Shown: positions 48,863 through 57,963 of the stretch, piece by piece
How the letters are laid out: every line of letters starts with the position of its first letter
Numbering within the stretch: position 1 is the first letter of the stretch
Origin: Microbacterium sediminis
GTDB taxonomy: Bacteria > Actinomycetota > Actinomycetes > Actinomycetales > Microbacteriaceae
Direction: 5' to 3'
Assembly (NCBI RefSeq): GCF_004564075.1
Contig: NZ_CP038256.1
Span: forward strand, 1,736,001-1,800,000
DNA length: 64,000 nt
Notes under the pieces: model-generated
Told to the model about the DNA's origin: nothing
Databases searched by the model: none
Seen by the model: only the letters and a program-made list of their open reading frames with translations
Position numbers and translations under genes: made by a program

Positions 48863-49570
48863 ATGGCAGCACGCGGTACCGAGGCGGAGAAGCGCCCGGG
48901 ATTCTTCTCACAGCTCCGACAGCTCTACACGTTCACCCGCGAGGTGTTCGGGTGGCTTCCGTGGGCGCTCCTGGGCGTCCTCGTCATCGGCATCGGGCTG
49001 GGCGTGCTGCTGGCGTTCCTCCTGCAGCCGAACGTGTGGGGCTTCATCCTGTGGCCGCTGTTCGGCCTCATGCTCGGCTTCCTCGGCGCCATGATCCTCA
49101 TGACGCGCCTGTCGACCGTCGTGATGTACCGGCGCATCGACGGCATGCCGGGTGCCGCCGGCCACGTCCTCAGCTCGATGCTCGGCCGCAGCTGGCGCGC
49201 CGACGACATGCCCGTGGGCATCAACCCGAAGACCCAGGAGGCCGTGTACCGCGCGGTGGGTCGCGGCGGCATCGTCCTCGTCGGCGAGGGCTCCCGCGGC
49301 CGCCTGGTCAAGCTCATGCGCGACGAGAAGATGAAGGCCACCCGCGCCGCGCACGGCGTGCCCGTGCACGAGTTCTACGTGGGACACGGCGACGACGAGG
49401 TGCCGATCAAGGACCTCGCCAAGCAGATCAAGGCGCTGCCGAAGGCCATCAACCGCGCAACCATGGGCGCGGTCGTGCAGCGCCTGGAGTCGCTCGGCGG
49501 CTCGCTGTCGTCGCTGCCGATCCCGAAGGGCGTCGACCCGCTCAAGGCCCGCGCGCCGCGCCCGCGCTGA
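48863..49570 (+). CDS. DUF4191 membrane protein
   Basis: A 235-residue protein with a short basic N-terminus, two hydrophobic helices near 29-55 and 58-80, and a soluble C-terminal domain with RRIDGMPGAAGHVLSSMLGR, GINPKTQEAVYRAVGRGG and RLVKLMRDEK. This is the DUF4191 family of actinobacteria, usually near glnA and lipoate-related genes. Function is unknown. TAGGCT 7 bases before the ATG suggests a leaderless transcript. A terminator follows. Confidence 0.85.
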   Translation: MAARGTEAEKRPGFFSQLRQLYTFTREVFGWLPWALLGVLVIGIGLGVLLAFLLQPNVWGFILWPLFGLMLGFLGAMILMTRLSTVVMYRRIDGMPGAAGHVLSSMLGRSWRADDMPVGINPKTQEAVYRAVGRGGIVLVGEGSRGRLVKLMRDEKMKATRAAHGVPVHEFYVGHGDDEVPIKDLAKQIKALPKAINRATMGAVVQRLESLGGSLSSLPIPKGVDPLKARAPRPR

Positions 49571-49587
49571 TCCCGCCTGCGACGACG

Positions 49588-49616
49588 AAGGCCGCCTCCC
49601 TCGGGAGCGCGGCCTT
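49588..49616. terminator. Terminator between DUF4191 and RDD genes
   Basis: AAGGCCGC and GCGGCCTT arms with a 13-base loop, followed by TTCTCGTTTC on the plus strand. Confidence 0.75.
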
Positions 49617-49632
49617 TCTCGTTTCGTGCGGA

Positions 49633-50031
49633 TCAGGCGCGCACGAGCACCGTGCCCGGGATCACATCGTGCAGGCCGCGGCCGTCCTGCCAGATCACCG
49701 CCGGGATCACGAGCCCCAGCAGCACCGTGCGCAGGATCGGCGGCCACACGCCGACCCACCCGCCGGTCGTCCGATGCAGGCGCATGCCGAGGATGCGGTG
49801 GCCCGGGCTGCCGCCGATCGTCGGGATGAAGACGATGTGGATGGCCATGAACGTGAGGTGGATCGCGAGCGCCTCGGATCCGAAGAACGTCGCCGCGATG
49901 AGGTAGGCGGCCGCCCAGTCGATCGCCAGACCGCCGATGCGACGCCCGAGGGAGGCGAGGCTCCCGGATCCGCTCTGCGGAAGCCCCAGGTCCTTGCCGG
50001 GGTAGTCGGAATCGGTACGAGCCTGCGTCAC
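49633..50031 (-). CDS. RDD family membrane protein
   Basis: A 132-residue protein with SLGRRIGGLAIDWAAAYLIA (the RDD-type first helix with Arg and Asp), a middle helix HLTFMAIHIVFIPTIGG, PGHRILGMRL, and a last helix before QDGRGLHDVIPGTVLVRA. RDD proteins are small membrane proteins, some acting in ion exchange. Divergent from glnA across 135 bp. TAGGCT 6 bases before GTG 50031 points to a leaderless message. Confidence 0.87.
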   Translation of the reverse strand: MTQARTDSDYPGKDLGLPQSGSGSLASLGRRIGGLAIDWAAAYLIAATFFGSEALAIHLTFMAIHIVFIPTIGGSPGHRILGMRLHRTTGGWVGVWPPILRTVLLGLVIPAVIWQDGRGLHDVIPGTVLVRA

Positions 50032-50037
50032 CCGAAC

Positions 50038-50043
50038 AGCCTA
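50038..50043 (-). promoter_or_regulatory. -10 hexamer of the RDD gene, leaderless type
   Basis: Minus-strand TAGGCT, 6 bases before GTG 50031. Confidence 0.55.
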
Positions 50044-50058
50044 GGCGACCGCCCCTGC

Positions 50059-50096
50059 GTAACATCCCGGAAACATACGGGACACCCTCGAGCAAC
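50059..50096 (+). promoter_or_regulatory. Full GlnR-type box upstream of glnA
   Basis: GTAAC-n6-GAAAC-n6-GACAC-n6-GCAAC matches the two-site actinobacterial GlnR element gTnAC-n6-GaAAC repeated with 6-base spacing. It ends 71 bases before ATG 50167 and just upstream of TAGGTT (50107-50112). Indicates nitrogen control by an OmpR-type GlnR. Confidence 0.75.
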
Positions 50097-50106
50097 GCCC
50101 CGCGGA

Positions 50107-50112
50107 TAGGTT
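50107..50112 (+). promoter_or_regulatory. -10 hexamer of glnA
   Basis: TAGGTT, 11 bases after the GlnR box; a start near 50119 gives a leader of about 48 bases with GGAG before the ATG. Confidence 0.5.
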
Positions 50113-50166
50113 CAAGGAGCCACCGGCGACGCGTGGTCCACCCGAGATCCCCAACCTGGAGCCTCA

Positions 50167-51591
50167 ATGTTCAACGATTCCTCCGAGGTGCTCAAGTTCA
50201 TCAAGGACGAGGACGTCAAGTTCCTCGACATCCGTTTCACGGACCTCCCCGGTGTGCAGCAGCACTTCAACATCCCGGCTTCGACCGTCGACGAAGACTT
50301 CTTCACCGTCGGTCAGCTCTTCGACGGCTCCTCGATCCGCGGCTTCGCGAACATCAACGAGTCGGACATGCAGCTCATCCCTGATGTCACGACCGCCTAC
50401 CTCGACCCGTTCCGCGAGGTGAAGACCCTGATCATGGTCTTCGACATCTACAACCCCCGCAACGGCGAGATCTACTCCAAGGACCCGCGCCAGGTCGCCA
50501 AGAAGGCCGAGAAGTACCTCGCCTCCACCGGCATCGCGGACACCGCGTTCTTCGCCCCCGAGGCGGAGTTCTTCATCTTCGACGACGTGCGCTACGAGGT
50601 CTCGCAGGGCAAGAGCTTCTACCAGGTCGACTCGGAGGAAGCCGCGTGGAACTCGGGCCGCGAGGAGGAGGGCGGCAACCTCGGCAACAAGACGCCGTAC
50701 AAGGGCGGCTACTTCCCCGTCTCGCCGGTCGACAAGCAGGCCGACATCCGCGACGACATCGTGCTCAAGCTGATCGACGCCGGCCTCGAGGTCGAGCGCT
50801 CGCACCACGAGGTGGGCACCGCCGGCCAGGCCGAGATCAACTACAAGTTCGACACGATGGTCCACGCCGCGGACGACATCCTCAAGTTCAAGTACATCGT
50901 GAAGAACACCGCCGAGCAGTGGGGCAAGACGGCGACGTTCATGCCGAAGCCGCTCTTCGGCGACAACGGCTCGGGCATGCACACCCACCAGTCGCTGTGG
51001 GCCGACGGCAAGCCCCTGTTCTACGACGAGAAGGGCTACGCGCAGCTCTCGGACGTCGCGCGCTGGTACATCGGCGGCCTGCTCAAGCACGCCCCCGCCG
51101 TGCTCGCGTTCACGAACCCCACGCTGAACTCGTACCACCGCCTGGTCAAGGGCTTCGAGGCGCCGGTCAACCTGGTCTACTCGGCCGGCAACCGCTCGGC
51201 GGCGATCCGCATCCCGATCACCGGCTCGAACCCCAAGGCCAAGCGCATCGAGTTCCGCGCGCCCGACTCGTCGGGCAACCCGTACCTCGCGTTCGCGGCG
51301 CAGCTGATGGCCGGCATCGACGGCATCAAGAACCGCATCGAGCCGCACGAGCCGGTTGACAAGGACCTCTACGAGCTGCCCGCCGAGGAGGCCAAGAACA
51401 TCCCGCAGGTGCCGAACTCGCTCCTCGACTCGCTCGAGGCGCTCTCGGCCGACCGCGAGTTCCTCACCGCCGGTGGCGTGTTCACCGACGAGCTGATCGA
51501 CACGTGGATCGAGTACAAGTACGAGAACGAGATCCTGCCGATGCAGCAGCGTCCGCACCCGTTCGAGTACGAGCTCTACTACGGCGTCTGA
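50167..51591 (+). CDS. glnA: Glutamine synthetase type I
   Basis: A 474-residue GSI-beta enzyme: beta-grasp domain ([14 protein letters not shown]), metal sites in [26 protein letters not shown] and [11 protein letters not shown], the flap and ATP region in [10 protein letters not shown], and the adenylylation segment [12 protein letters not shown] with Tyr402. It makes glutamine from glutamate, ammonia and ATP. The modifying enzyme GlnE is encoded just downstream on the other strand, so adenylylation control is expected. A full GlnR box lies upstream. Confidence 0.97.
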   Translation: MFNDSSEVLKFIKDEDVKFLDIRFTDLPGVQQHFNIPASTVDEDFFTVGQLFDGSSIRGFANINESDMQLIPDVTTAYLDPFREVKTLIMVFDIYNPRNGEIYSKDPRQVAKKAEKYLASTGIADTAFFAPEAEFFIFDDVRYEVSQGKSFYQVDSEEAAWNSGREEEGGNLGNKTPYKGGYFPVSPVDKQADIRDDIVLKLIDAGLEVERSHHEVGTAGQAEINYKFDTMVHAADDILKFKYIVKNTAEQWGKTATFMPKPLFGDNGSGMHTHQSLWADGKPLFYDEKGYAQLSDVARWYIGGLLKHAPAVLAFTNPTLNSYHRLVKGFEAPVNLVYSAGNRSAAIRIPITGSNPKAKRIEFRAPDSSGNPYLAFAAQLMAGIDGIKNRIEPHEPVDKDLYELPAEEAKNIPQVPNSLLDSLEALSADREFLTAGGVFTDELIDTWIEYKYENEILPMQQRPHPFEYELYYGV

Positions 51592-51605
51592 GCCCCGCTC
51601 GCGCC

Positions 51606-51646
51606 GAGAAGGCCCGGTCCCGCCGCCCGCGGGGCCGGGCCTTCTC
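51606..51646. terminator. Bidirectional terminator between glnA and glnE
   Basis: GAGAAGGCCCGG and CCGGGCCTTCTC form a perfect 12-bp stem with a 17-base loop between the converging genes. Confidence 0.88.
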
Positions 51647-51657
51647 GCTGTGCCCGC

Positions 51658-54600
51658 TCAGCCGTAGAAGAGCTTCTCGAAGTCGCGGCGGGCGCGGCGG
51701 GAGGTGCGCAGCCAGTCCTCCTCCACCTCGGTGGCGGAGTGTGCGGGGTATTCGAGGATGCGGCCGATGCCGTCCAGCTCGCGACGGTCTCGGGGCAGCA
51801 CATCGCTCGTGCGGCCGGTGAGCAGGGTGTTGGCGGAGCGCAGCCGCGAGGCCAGCTTCCACGCTTCCTCGAGCCGCTGGGCCGGCTCGGCGGGCACGAG
51901 CCCGGCCTCGACGGCCGCCGCCAGGGCGTCGAGGGTCGAGGTCGTGCGCAGGCCGGGCACCTCGTGGGCGTGCTGCAGCTGGATCACCTGCACGAGCCAC
52001 TCGACGTCGCTCAGGCCCCCGGGGCCGAGCTTGAGGTGGCGGCGCGGATCGGCGCCCTGCGGCAGCCGTTCGTTCTCGACCCGCGCCTTGATGCGGCGGA
52101 TCTCGCGCAGCTCCTGCGGGTCGATGCTCGCCGGGTAGCGCACCTCGTCGGCCATCTCCAAGAACGCCGCGATGAGCTTCGCCGAGCCCGCCACGCCCTG
52201 GGCGCGCAGGAGCGCCTGGGCCTCCCACGACAGCGACCAGCGGCGGTAGTACTCGCGATAGGCCTCGAGCGAGCGCACGATCGGCCCGTTGCGCCCCTCG
52301 GGGCGCAGGCCGGCGTCGAGCTCGAGCGGCAGGCGGTGATCCTCCGACTGCGCCCGCAGCTCGGCGACCATCCGCTCGGCCAGCTTCTGCGCGCGCTCCG
52401 GGTCGACGCCCTCCGGCCGGTACACGTAGAGCACGTCGGCGTCCGAGCCGAAGCCGATCTCGGCCCCGCCGAAGCGACCCATCGCGATGACGGCGAAGTC
52501 CAGGTCGTCGGCGTCGTCGGGCACGACCTCGCGTCGCACGGCGCGCACGGTCGCCTGGATCGTCACCTCCGTGATCATGGTGAGGGCGTCGCTGAGCTCG
52601 CGGATCGTGACGACCCCGAGGATCGAGGCCATCGCCGCACGCAGCAGCTCGCGGCGTCGCAGCGCGCGCACCGAGCGCATCGCCTCGGCGATCGTGGCGT
52701 GCCGCGACTGGATCGCCCGGGCCTCCTCCTCCAGCGACGCGCGCGGGCGCGGGCGCAGCTGGGCGTCGTCGTCCAGCCAGGCGACCGACTCCGGGATCCA
52801 CTCCATCAGCTCGCCGACGTAGCGCGAGCCCGACAGCAGCTTGGCGAGCGCATCGGCGGCACCGGCCGAGTCGCGCAGCACGCGGAGGAACCACGGCGTC
52901 TGCCCGAGCGTCTCGCTCACGCGCCGGAACGCGATGAGGCCGTAGTCGGGATCGACGCCGTCGGCGAAGCGCCGCAGCATGACCGGCATGAGGTGGCGGG
53001 TGATCGTGGCCTTGCGGCTGATCCCGCTCGTGAGCGCCTCGATGTGCCGCAGCGCGCCGGCCGGGTCACCGAAGCCGATCGCCGCGAGCCGGTCGCGCGC
53101 CTGATCGGGGGTGAGCTGGCCCTCGTCGCTCGGCAGCGCGGCCACCGCCGACAGCAGCGGGCGGTAGAAGATGCGCAGGTGGATGTCGCGCACCTCGCGC
53201 TTGACCCGCTCCCACAGCGCGACGAGCTCGCCGCCGGTGGGCGCCAGGCCGGTCGCGCGCGCGAGGACGCGCTGCCCGTCGTCGTCGCGCGGCATGAGGT
53301 GCGTGCGGCTGAGGCCCTGCAGCTGCAGCCGGTGCTCCATGAGGCGCAGCCGCCGGTAGTGCCCGTCGAACGCCGCCGCGTCGGCGCGGCCGATGTACCC
53401 CCCGTCCGCGAGCGCCTCCAGCGCCTCGATCGTGCCCCGCTGGTGCACGGCGTCGTCGGTGCGCCCGTGCACGAGCTGCAGCAGCTGCACCGCGAACTCG
53501 ATGTCGCGCAGGCCCCCGGGGCCGAGCTTGAGCTGGTACGGCACGTCGTCGGGCGGGATGTGCGCCGTCACGCGCTCGCGCATGCGCTGCACGCCGTCGA
53601 CGAAGTTCTCGCGCGCGGCGCTCTGCCACACCTTCGGCCGCAGCGCCGCGATGTACCGCTCCCCCAGCTCGAGGTCGCCCGCGAGCGGCCGCGCCTTGAG
53701 CAGGGCCTGGAACTCCCAGCTCTGCGCCCACCGGTCGTAATAGGCCACGTGCGATTCGAGCGTGCGGACGAGCGCGCCCTGCTTGCCCTCGGGGCGCAGG
53801 TTCGCGTCGACCTCCCACAGCGGCGGCTCCGCCTCGAAGCCCGAGATCCCGCGCATGGTCTGCACGGCCAGGCGCGTCGCGACGTCGATCGCCCGGCTCT
53901 CGGGCAGCTCCGAGTCCTCGCGCGGGTCGGCGACGAAGATCACGTCGACGTCGCTGACGTAGTTCAGCTCGCGAGCACCCGCCTTGCCCATGCCGATGAT
54001 CGCGAACCGCGTCTGCGCCACCTCGTCGCGCGGGAACAGCCCGGCCCCGCCGATCCCGCCGGCCACGCGCGTGCGCGCGACGGCCAGCGACGCCTCCAGC
54101 GCCGCACCGGCCAGGTCGGCCAGCGCCGCCGACACGGCGGGCACGACCTCGAGGGGCTCGGGGGCGGCGAGGTCGAACGCGGCGATGCGCGCCAGCTGGA
54201 CGCGGTAGGCGATCCGCAGATCGGCCCACGCCGTGTCGTCGCCCCGCTCGGCGAAGCCGTCGCGATCCACCCCGACCGAGGCGAGCAGCGCCGAGCGCAT
54301 CTCGTCGGTCGCGGGCAGCGCGGCGTCGCGGTCGAGCTCGGCCAGGGCGGCGGGGCGGCGCAGGAAGAACTCGCCGAAGCCGCGCGAGGCGCCGAGCAGC
54401 CGCCACGCGGCGGCGCGACCGCGCGGCGAGCGCAGCACGGCGGCGATGGGATCGGCGCTGCGGCGCGCGATGAGCACGAGGCTCATGAGCCCCTCGTCGG
54501 GGTCGGGCGCTCCCCCGGCGCCGTCCAGCAGCGCGTCGCGGTCCAGGCCCGTGAGCGCGGCGAGCTCGCCGATCCGCTCCTCCGCGTCGTCGACGCGGGC

Positions 54601-54669
54601 GAAGCCGAGCCGCACGAGCGCGGTGCGCGACGCGGCGCGGCCGGCCGTGCTGCGCGACTCGGGGCTCAT
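51658..54669 (-). CDS. glnE: Bifunctional glutamine synthetase adenylyltransferase/deadenylase
   Basis: A 1003-residue two-domain enzyme. The N-terminal nucleotidyltransferase has GMGKAGARELNYVSDVDVIF (the G-S/D-x-D-x-D metal motif, deadenylylating half) with its helical domain from LKLGPGGLRDIEF; the C-terminal half has AMGRFGGAEIGFGSDADVLY and LKLGPGGLSDVEWLVQ (adenylylating half). It attaches or removes AMP on Tyr402-type sites of GlnA. It follows glnA2 by 19 bases on the same strand, so the two are an operon. Both metal motifs are intact. Confidence 0.95.
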   Translation of the reverse strand: MSPESRSTAGRAASRTALVRLGFARVDDAEERIGELAALTGLDRDALLDGAGGAPDPDEGLMSLVLIARRSADPIAAVLRSPRGRAAAWRLLGASRGFGEFFLRRPAALAELDRDAALPATDEMRSALLASVGVDRDGFAERGDDTAWADLRIAYRVQLARIAAFDLAAPEPLEVVPAVSAALADLAGAALEASLAVARTRVAGGIGGAGLFPRDEVAQTRFAIIGMGKAGARELNYVSDVDVIFVADPREDSELPESRAIDVATRLAVQTMRGISGFEAEPPLWEVDANLRPEGKQGALVRTLESHVAYYDRWAQSWEFQALLKARPLAGDLELGERYIAALRPKVWQSAARENFVDGVQRMRERVTAHIPPDDVPYQLKLGPGGLRDIEFAVQLLQLVHGRTDDAVHQRGTIEALEALADGGYIGRADAAAFDGHYRRLRLMEHRLQLQGLSRTHLMPRDDDGQRVLARATGLAPTGGELVALWERVKREVRDIHLRIFYRPLLSAVAALPSDEGQLTPDQARDRLAAIGFGDPAGALRHIEALTSGISRKATITRHLMPVMLRRFADGVDPDYGLIAFRRVSETLGQTPWFLRVLRDSAGAADALAKLLSGSRYVGELMEWIPESVAWLDDDAQLRPRPRASLEEEARAIQSRHATIAEAMRSVRALRRRELLRAAMASILGVVTIRELSDALTMITEVTIQATVRAVRREVVPDDADDLDFAVIAMGRFGGAEIGFGSDADVLYVYRPEGVDPERAQKLAERMVAELRAQSEDHRLPLELDAGLRPEGRNGPIVRSLEAYREYYRRWSLSWEAQALLRAQGVAGSAKLIAAFLEMADEVRYPASIDPQELREIRRIKARVENERLPQGADPRRHLKLGPGGLSDVEWLVQVIQLQHAHEVPGLRTTSTLDALAAAVEAGLVPAEPAQRLEEAWKLASRLRSANTLLTGRTSDVLPRDRRELDGIGRILEYPAHSATEVEEDWLRTSRRARRDFEKLFYG

Positions 54670-54688
54670 GCGCGCCAGCGCCGTCCGA

Positions 54689-56026
54689 TCAGATGATGTC
54701 GAGCTGCGTGCGCAGCTCGAACGGCGTGATCTGCGAGCGGTACTGCTCGAACTCGCGGCGCTTGTTCAGCAGCACGTAGCTGAACACCTGCTCGCCGAGC
54801 GTCTCGGCGACGAGCTCGCTGTCCTCCATGGCGGCCACGGCCTCGTCGAGCGTCTGCGGCAGCGCCTGGTAGCCCAGCGCGCGGCGCTCGGCGTCGCTGA
54901 GGGCCCAGACGTTCTCCTCGGCCTCCGCCGGAAGCTCGTACTCCTCCTCGATGCCCTTCAGGCCCGCGGCGAGCATGAGTGCGTACGCGAGGTACGGGTT
55001 CGCGGCCGAGTCGATGCCGCGGTGCTCGATGCGCGCCGATCCGCTCTTGCCCGGCTTGTAGCGGGGCACGCGGACGAGCGCGGAGCGGTTGTTGTGGCCC
55101 CACGTGATGTAGCTCGGCGCCTCGTCGCCGCCCCAGAGGCGCTTGTACGAGTTCACGAACTGGTTGGTCACGGCGGAGATCTCGCGCGCGTGCGTGAGCA
55201 GGCCGGCGATGAACTGGCGCCCGACGCGCGAGAGCTGGTACTCGGCGCCCTCCTCGTAGAACGCGTTCACATCGCCCTCGAACAGCGACATGTGGGTGTG
55301 CATGCCCGAGCCCGGGTGCTCGGCGAAGGGCTTCGGCATGAACGTGGCGTGCACGCCCTGCTCGATCGCGACCTCCTTGACCACCGTGCGGAAGGTCATG
55401 ATGTTGTCGGCCATCGCGAGCGCGTCGGCGTAGCGCAGGTCGATCTCGTTCTGGCCGGGGCCGCCCTCGTGGTGGCTGTACTCCACCGAGATGCCGAGGT
55501 CCTCGAGCATGCGCACCGAGCTGCGGCGGAAGTCGTGCGCCGTGCCGCCCGGCACGTTGTCGAAGTATCCGGCGCGGTCGACCGGCTCGGGCCCCTCGGT
55601 GCCGAAGGTGCGCGACTTGAGCAGGTAGAACTCGATCTCCGGGTGCGTGTAGTAGCTGAAGCCCGCCTCGGCCGCCTTGGCGAGGGTGCGCTTGAGCACG
55701 TTGCGGGGGTCGGCGACGGCGGGCTGCCCGTCGGGCGTCGTGATGTCGCAGAACATCGCCGCCGTCGGATCGATCTGACCGCGCCACGGCAGGATCTGGA
55801 ACGTGGACGGATCGGGGTGCGCCAGCAGATCCGACTCGTGCGAGCGCGTCAGTCCCTCGATGACGGAGCCGTCGAAGCCGATGCCCTCGGTGAAGGCCCC
55901 CTCGACCTCGGCGGGCGCGATCGCGAGCGACTTGAGAGTGCCGATCACGTCGGTGAACCACAGTCGCACGAACTTGACGCCGCGCTCCTCGATCGTGCGC
56001 AGGACGAAGTCCATCTGCTTGTCCAT
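54689..56026 (-). CDS. glnA2: Glutamine synthetase GlnA2-type (second type I enzyme)
   Basis: A 445-residue GSI-alpha-like protein: LWFTDVIGTLKSLAI, THPEIEFYLLK, SHHEGGPGQNEID, GSGMHTHMSLF and NNRSALVRVPR carry the metal, glutamate and ATP residues. It lacks the KDLY adenylylation segment of GlnA, so GlnE would not modify it. Mycobacterial and streptomycete GlnA2 proteins are secondary synthetases, some acting on polyamines. It begins a minus-strand operon with glnE. A TAGGCT hexamer at 56063-56068 is the probable -10; no GlnR box is visible. Confidence 0.92.
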   Translation of the reverse strand: MDKQMDFVLRTIEERGVKFVRLWFTDVIGTLKSLAIAPAEVEGAFTEGIGFDGSVIEGLTRSHESDLLAHPDPSTFQILPWRGQIDPTAAMFCDITTPDGQPAVADPRNVLKRTLAKAAEAGFSYYTHPEIEFYLLKSRTFGTEGPEPVDRAGYFDNVPGGTAHDFRRSSVRMLEDLGISVEYSHHEGGPGQNEIDLRYADALAMADNIMTFRTVVKEVAIEQGVHATFMPKPFAEHPGSGMHTHMSLFEGDVNAFYEEGAEYQLSRVGRQFIAGLLTHAREISAVTNQFVNSYKRLWGGDEAPSYITWGHNNRSALVRVPRYKPGKSGSARIEHRGIDSAANPYLAYALMLAAGLKGIEEEYELPAEAEENVWALSDAERRALGYQALPQTLDEAVAAMEDSELVAETLGEQVFSYVLLNKRREFEQYRSQITPFELRTQLDII

Positions 56027-56062
56027 CGAATCCTCTCCGAAGGGGGTGTCGCCGGGGTTCCC

Positions 56063-56068
56063 AGCCTA
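56063..56068 (-). promoter_or_regulatory. -10 hexamer of the glnA2-glnE operon
   Basis: Minus-strand TAGGCT 36 bases before the glnA2 ATG; GGAGAGGA lies in the short leader. Confidence 0.45.
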
Positions 56069-56108
56069 GTGGCCGCGCGCCCCCTTCACGGTGCGCCGAG
56101 GCTCGATG

Positions 56109-56324
56109 TCACGCGGCGTCGGGGCCCTCGCCCCACGCATCCTCCTCGGCCTCCTCGTCGGCCCACGCCTTCGCCCGCTCCGCGAGGATCTCATAGGCGC
56201 GCGCCGCGTCGTCGGCGGTGTCGAAGGGCCCGATGCGGTCGGCCGCCGGGGACACGAGCCCCTGCTCGACCTGACCGGTCTCGCTGTTGTACCAGAACTG
56301 CTTCGTGGGGTCCTGCTCGCTCAT
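56109..56324 (-). CDS. Small SPOR-like hypothetical protein
   Basis: A 71-residue acidic protein: KQFWYNSETGQVEQGLVSP then DRIGPFDTADDAARAYEIL, which resembles the aromatic start and the DxxDAARAY helix of short SPOR-type or peptidase-associated proteins of Microbacteriaceae. Function is unknown. It follows lnt by 29 bases on the same strand with AGGGAG before ATG 56324, and is probably the last gene of the tat-helY-lnt operon. Confidence 0.7.
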   Translation of the reverse strand: MSEQDPTKQFWYNSETGQVEQGLVSPAADRIGPFDTADDAARAYEILAERAKAWADEEAEEDAWGEGPDAA

Positions 56325-56353
56325 CTCGACTCCCTTGCTCGAACAGGGCCAGC

Positions 56354-57919
56354 CTACGACGCCTCGGCCGCCTGCGAGCGGGGACGTCGACGCGCGATGA
56401 ACACGCCGACGAGCGCCAGCGGCGAGCCGATCAGCAGGATCCAGACGATCGCCTGCCCCGACACCACCCCGGCGGTGAGCCCCTCGCGCAGCTCGACGTC
56501 CGCGACGATCGCGCCCGCCTCGTCCACGCCGATCTGATCGATCGTCGTGCCGTCGGGAGCGATCACCTGGCTGGTGCCCACCGTCGAGAGGTTGACCACG
56601 CTGCGGCCGGTCTCGATCGCGCGCATCCGGGCGAACGCCAGCTGCTGCAGATTCTCGTCGGTGCCGCGGAAGTCGGCGTTGTTGGTCTGGAACATGTACG
56701 CCTGCGCCCCGTCGAAGACCCCCTCGCGGATCAGGCCGTCGGCGACGACGTCGAAGCAGATGGCGAGTCCGATCGGCACGCCGCCCACGTCGATCACGGG
56801 CGAGTCGGTGCCCGGGGTGTACTCGCGCCCGATCATCTGGATCAGCGAGGGCACGATCGCCTCGAAGAACGCGCGATCGGGCACGTACTCCCCGAAGGCC
56901 ACGGGGTGGCGCTTGGAATGCGTCTGCGCGGGACCGTCCTGCGTCCACAGCATCGACATGTTGAAGATGTCATCGCCCACGGCGCTGGCGGCGTTCATGA
57001 GCAGCGGGGCGTCGTAGTCCCGCACGACGTCATCGAGCACGCGCGCGACGCGCTCGTCCGCGCGCGGATCGCCGTCGACCCCACCCTCGGGCCAGAGCAC
57101 TACGTCGACGTCCTGCCCCTCGAGCTCGCGCGTGGCGGCCAGCTGGGCGCGCAGGACGTCGAGGTACTCGCGGTCGTCCATGTAGGCGGCCGGGCCGTTG
57201 CCCTGCACCGCACCGACGCGGATCGTGCCGACGGGCGTGGTCGGGAACTGCGGCACGAGCACGAGCGCGGCGATCAGCCCGAGCGCCGGCAGCACCGCGA
57301 GCGCCCGGGCGCGCCGCGGCCCCGCCCCGCGCGTGCGAGCCGCGAACCGTCCGAGCTCGACCAGCATCGCCGCCCAGAGCACGCAGAGGAAGCTCAGCCC
57401 GCTGACCCCCACCCACGACGCGGCCTCCGCCAGCGGCGCCTCGGACATCGCCATGCCGATGCGCCCCCACGCGAAACCGCCGTAGGGCCAGCTGCCCATC
57501 GCGATCTCGCGCGCGGTCCATAGCCCCGACACGAGCACGGGGACGGCGATCAGCCGCGCCCCGCCCCGCACGCGATCGGTCCAGTGGTAGGCCAGGGCGA
57601 TCGGGATCGCGCCGAGCCCCATGAAGAGCGACTCGAGTCCCGCCAACGCCACCCACGGCACCCAGGCCAGCTCGTTGTCGCCGAGGAAGCTCGCGGCCCA
57701 GTCGATGTGGGGGAAGTAGAACGCCGCCCCGAACACGAGGCCGACGAGGAACGCCGCCCCGGCGCGCCGCCCGATCAGCGTGACGAGCGACATCCCCACC
57801 GCCACGAACGCGAGGGGCCAGGTCCCGGCGCTGGGGAAGCTCAGGTCGAGGGCGAGGCCGCCGAGCGCGGCGACGATGAGCGCCGCCCACAGCGGCAGCG
57901 GCGGGCGGCGATCGGGCAT
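56354..57919 (-). CDS. lnt: Apolipoprotein N-acyltransferase
   Basis: A 521-residue protein with about six N-terminal helices, a nitrilase-type domain and a C-terminal helix. The catalytic triad is visible: Glu in VVLWPEGGVDGD, Lys in SKRHPVAFGEYVP and Cys in GLAICFDVV. It N-acylates the lipid-modified Cys of lipoproteins at the outer face of the membrane. ATG 57919 is 7 bases after TAGGCT, the leaderless pattern, although it also lies downstream of helY in the same direction. The long frame continuing upstream is a shadow. Confidence 0.93.
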   Translation of the reverse strand: MPDRRPPLPLWAALIVAALGGLALDLSFPSAGTWPLAFVAVGMSLVTLIGRRAGAAFLVGLVFGAAFYFPHIDWAASFLGDNELAWVPWVALAGLESLFMGLGAIPIALAYHWTDRVRGGARLIAVPVLVSGLWTAREIAMGSWPYGGFAWGRIGMAMSEAPLAEAASWVGVSGLSFLCVLWAAMLVELGRFAARTRGAGPRRARALAVLPALGLIAALVLVPQFPTTPVGTIRVGAVQGNGPAAYMDDREYLDVLRAQLAATRELEGQDVDVVLWPEGGVDGDPRADERVARVLDDVVRDYDAPLLMNAASAVGDDIFNMSMLWTQDGPAQTHSKRHPVAFGEYVPDRAFFEAIVPSLIQMIGREYTPGTDSPVIDVGGVPIGLAICFDVVADGLIREGVFDGAQAYMFQTNNADFRGTDENLQQLAFARMRAIETGRSVVNLSTVGTSQVIAPDGTTIDQIGVDEAGAIVADVELREGLTAGVVSGQAIVWILLIGSPLALVGVFIARRRPRSQAAEAS

Positions 57920-57926
57920 GGGAGGA

Positions 57927-57932
57927 AGCCTA
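57927..57932 (-). promoter_or_regulatory. -10 hexamer of lnt, leaderless type
   Basis: Minus-strand TAGGCT, 7 bases before ATG 57919, inside the 44-bp gap after helY; it gives lnt its own promoter within the operon. Confidence 0.5.
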
Positions 57933-57963
57933 GTTCGCGCGGGCCGAGCGCCGGCTGCGGCGG

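Noticed and set aside
51739..54696. Long plus-strand open frame opposite glnE
   Set aside because: Antisense shadow of glnE; no start context and no recognisable motif.
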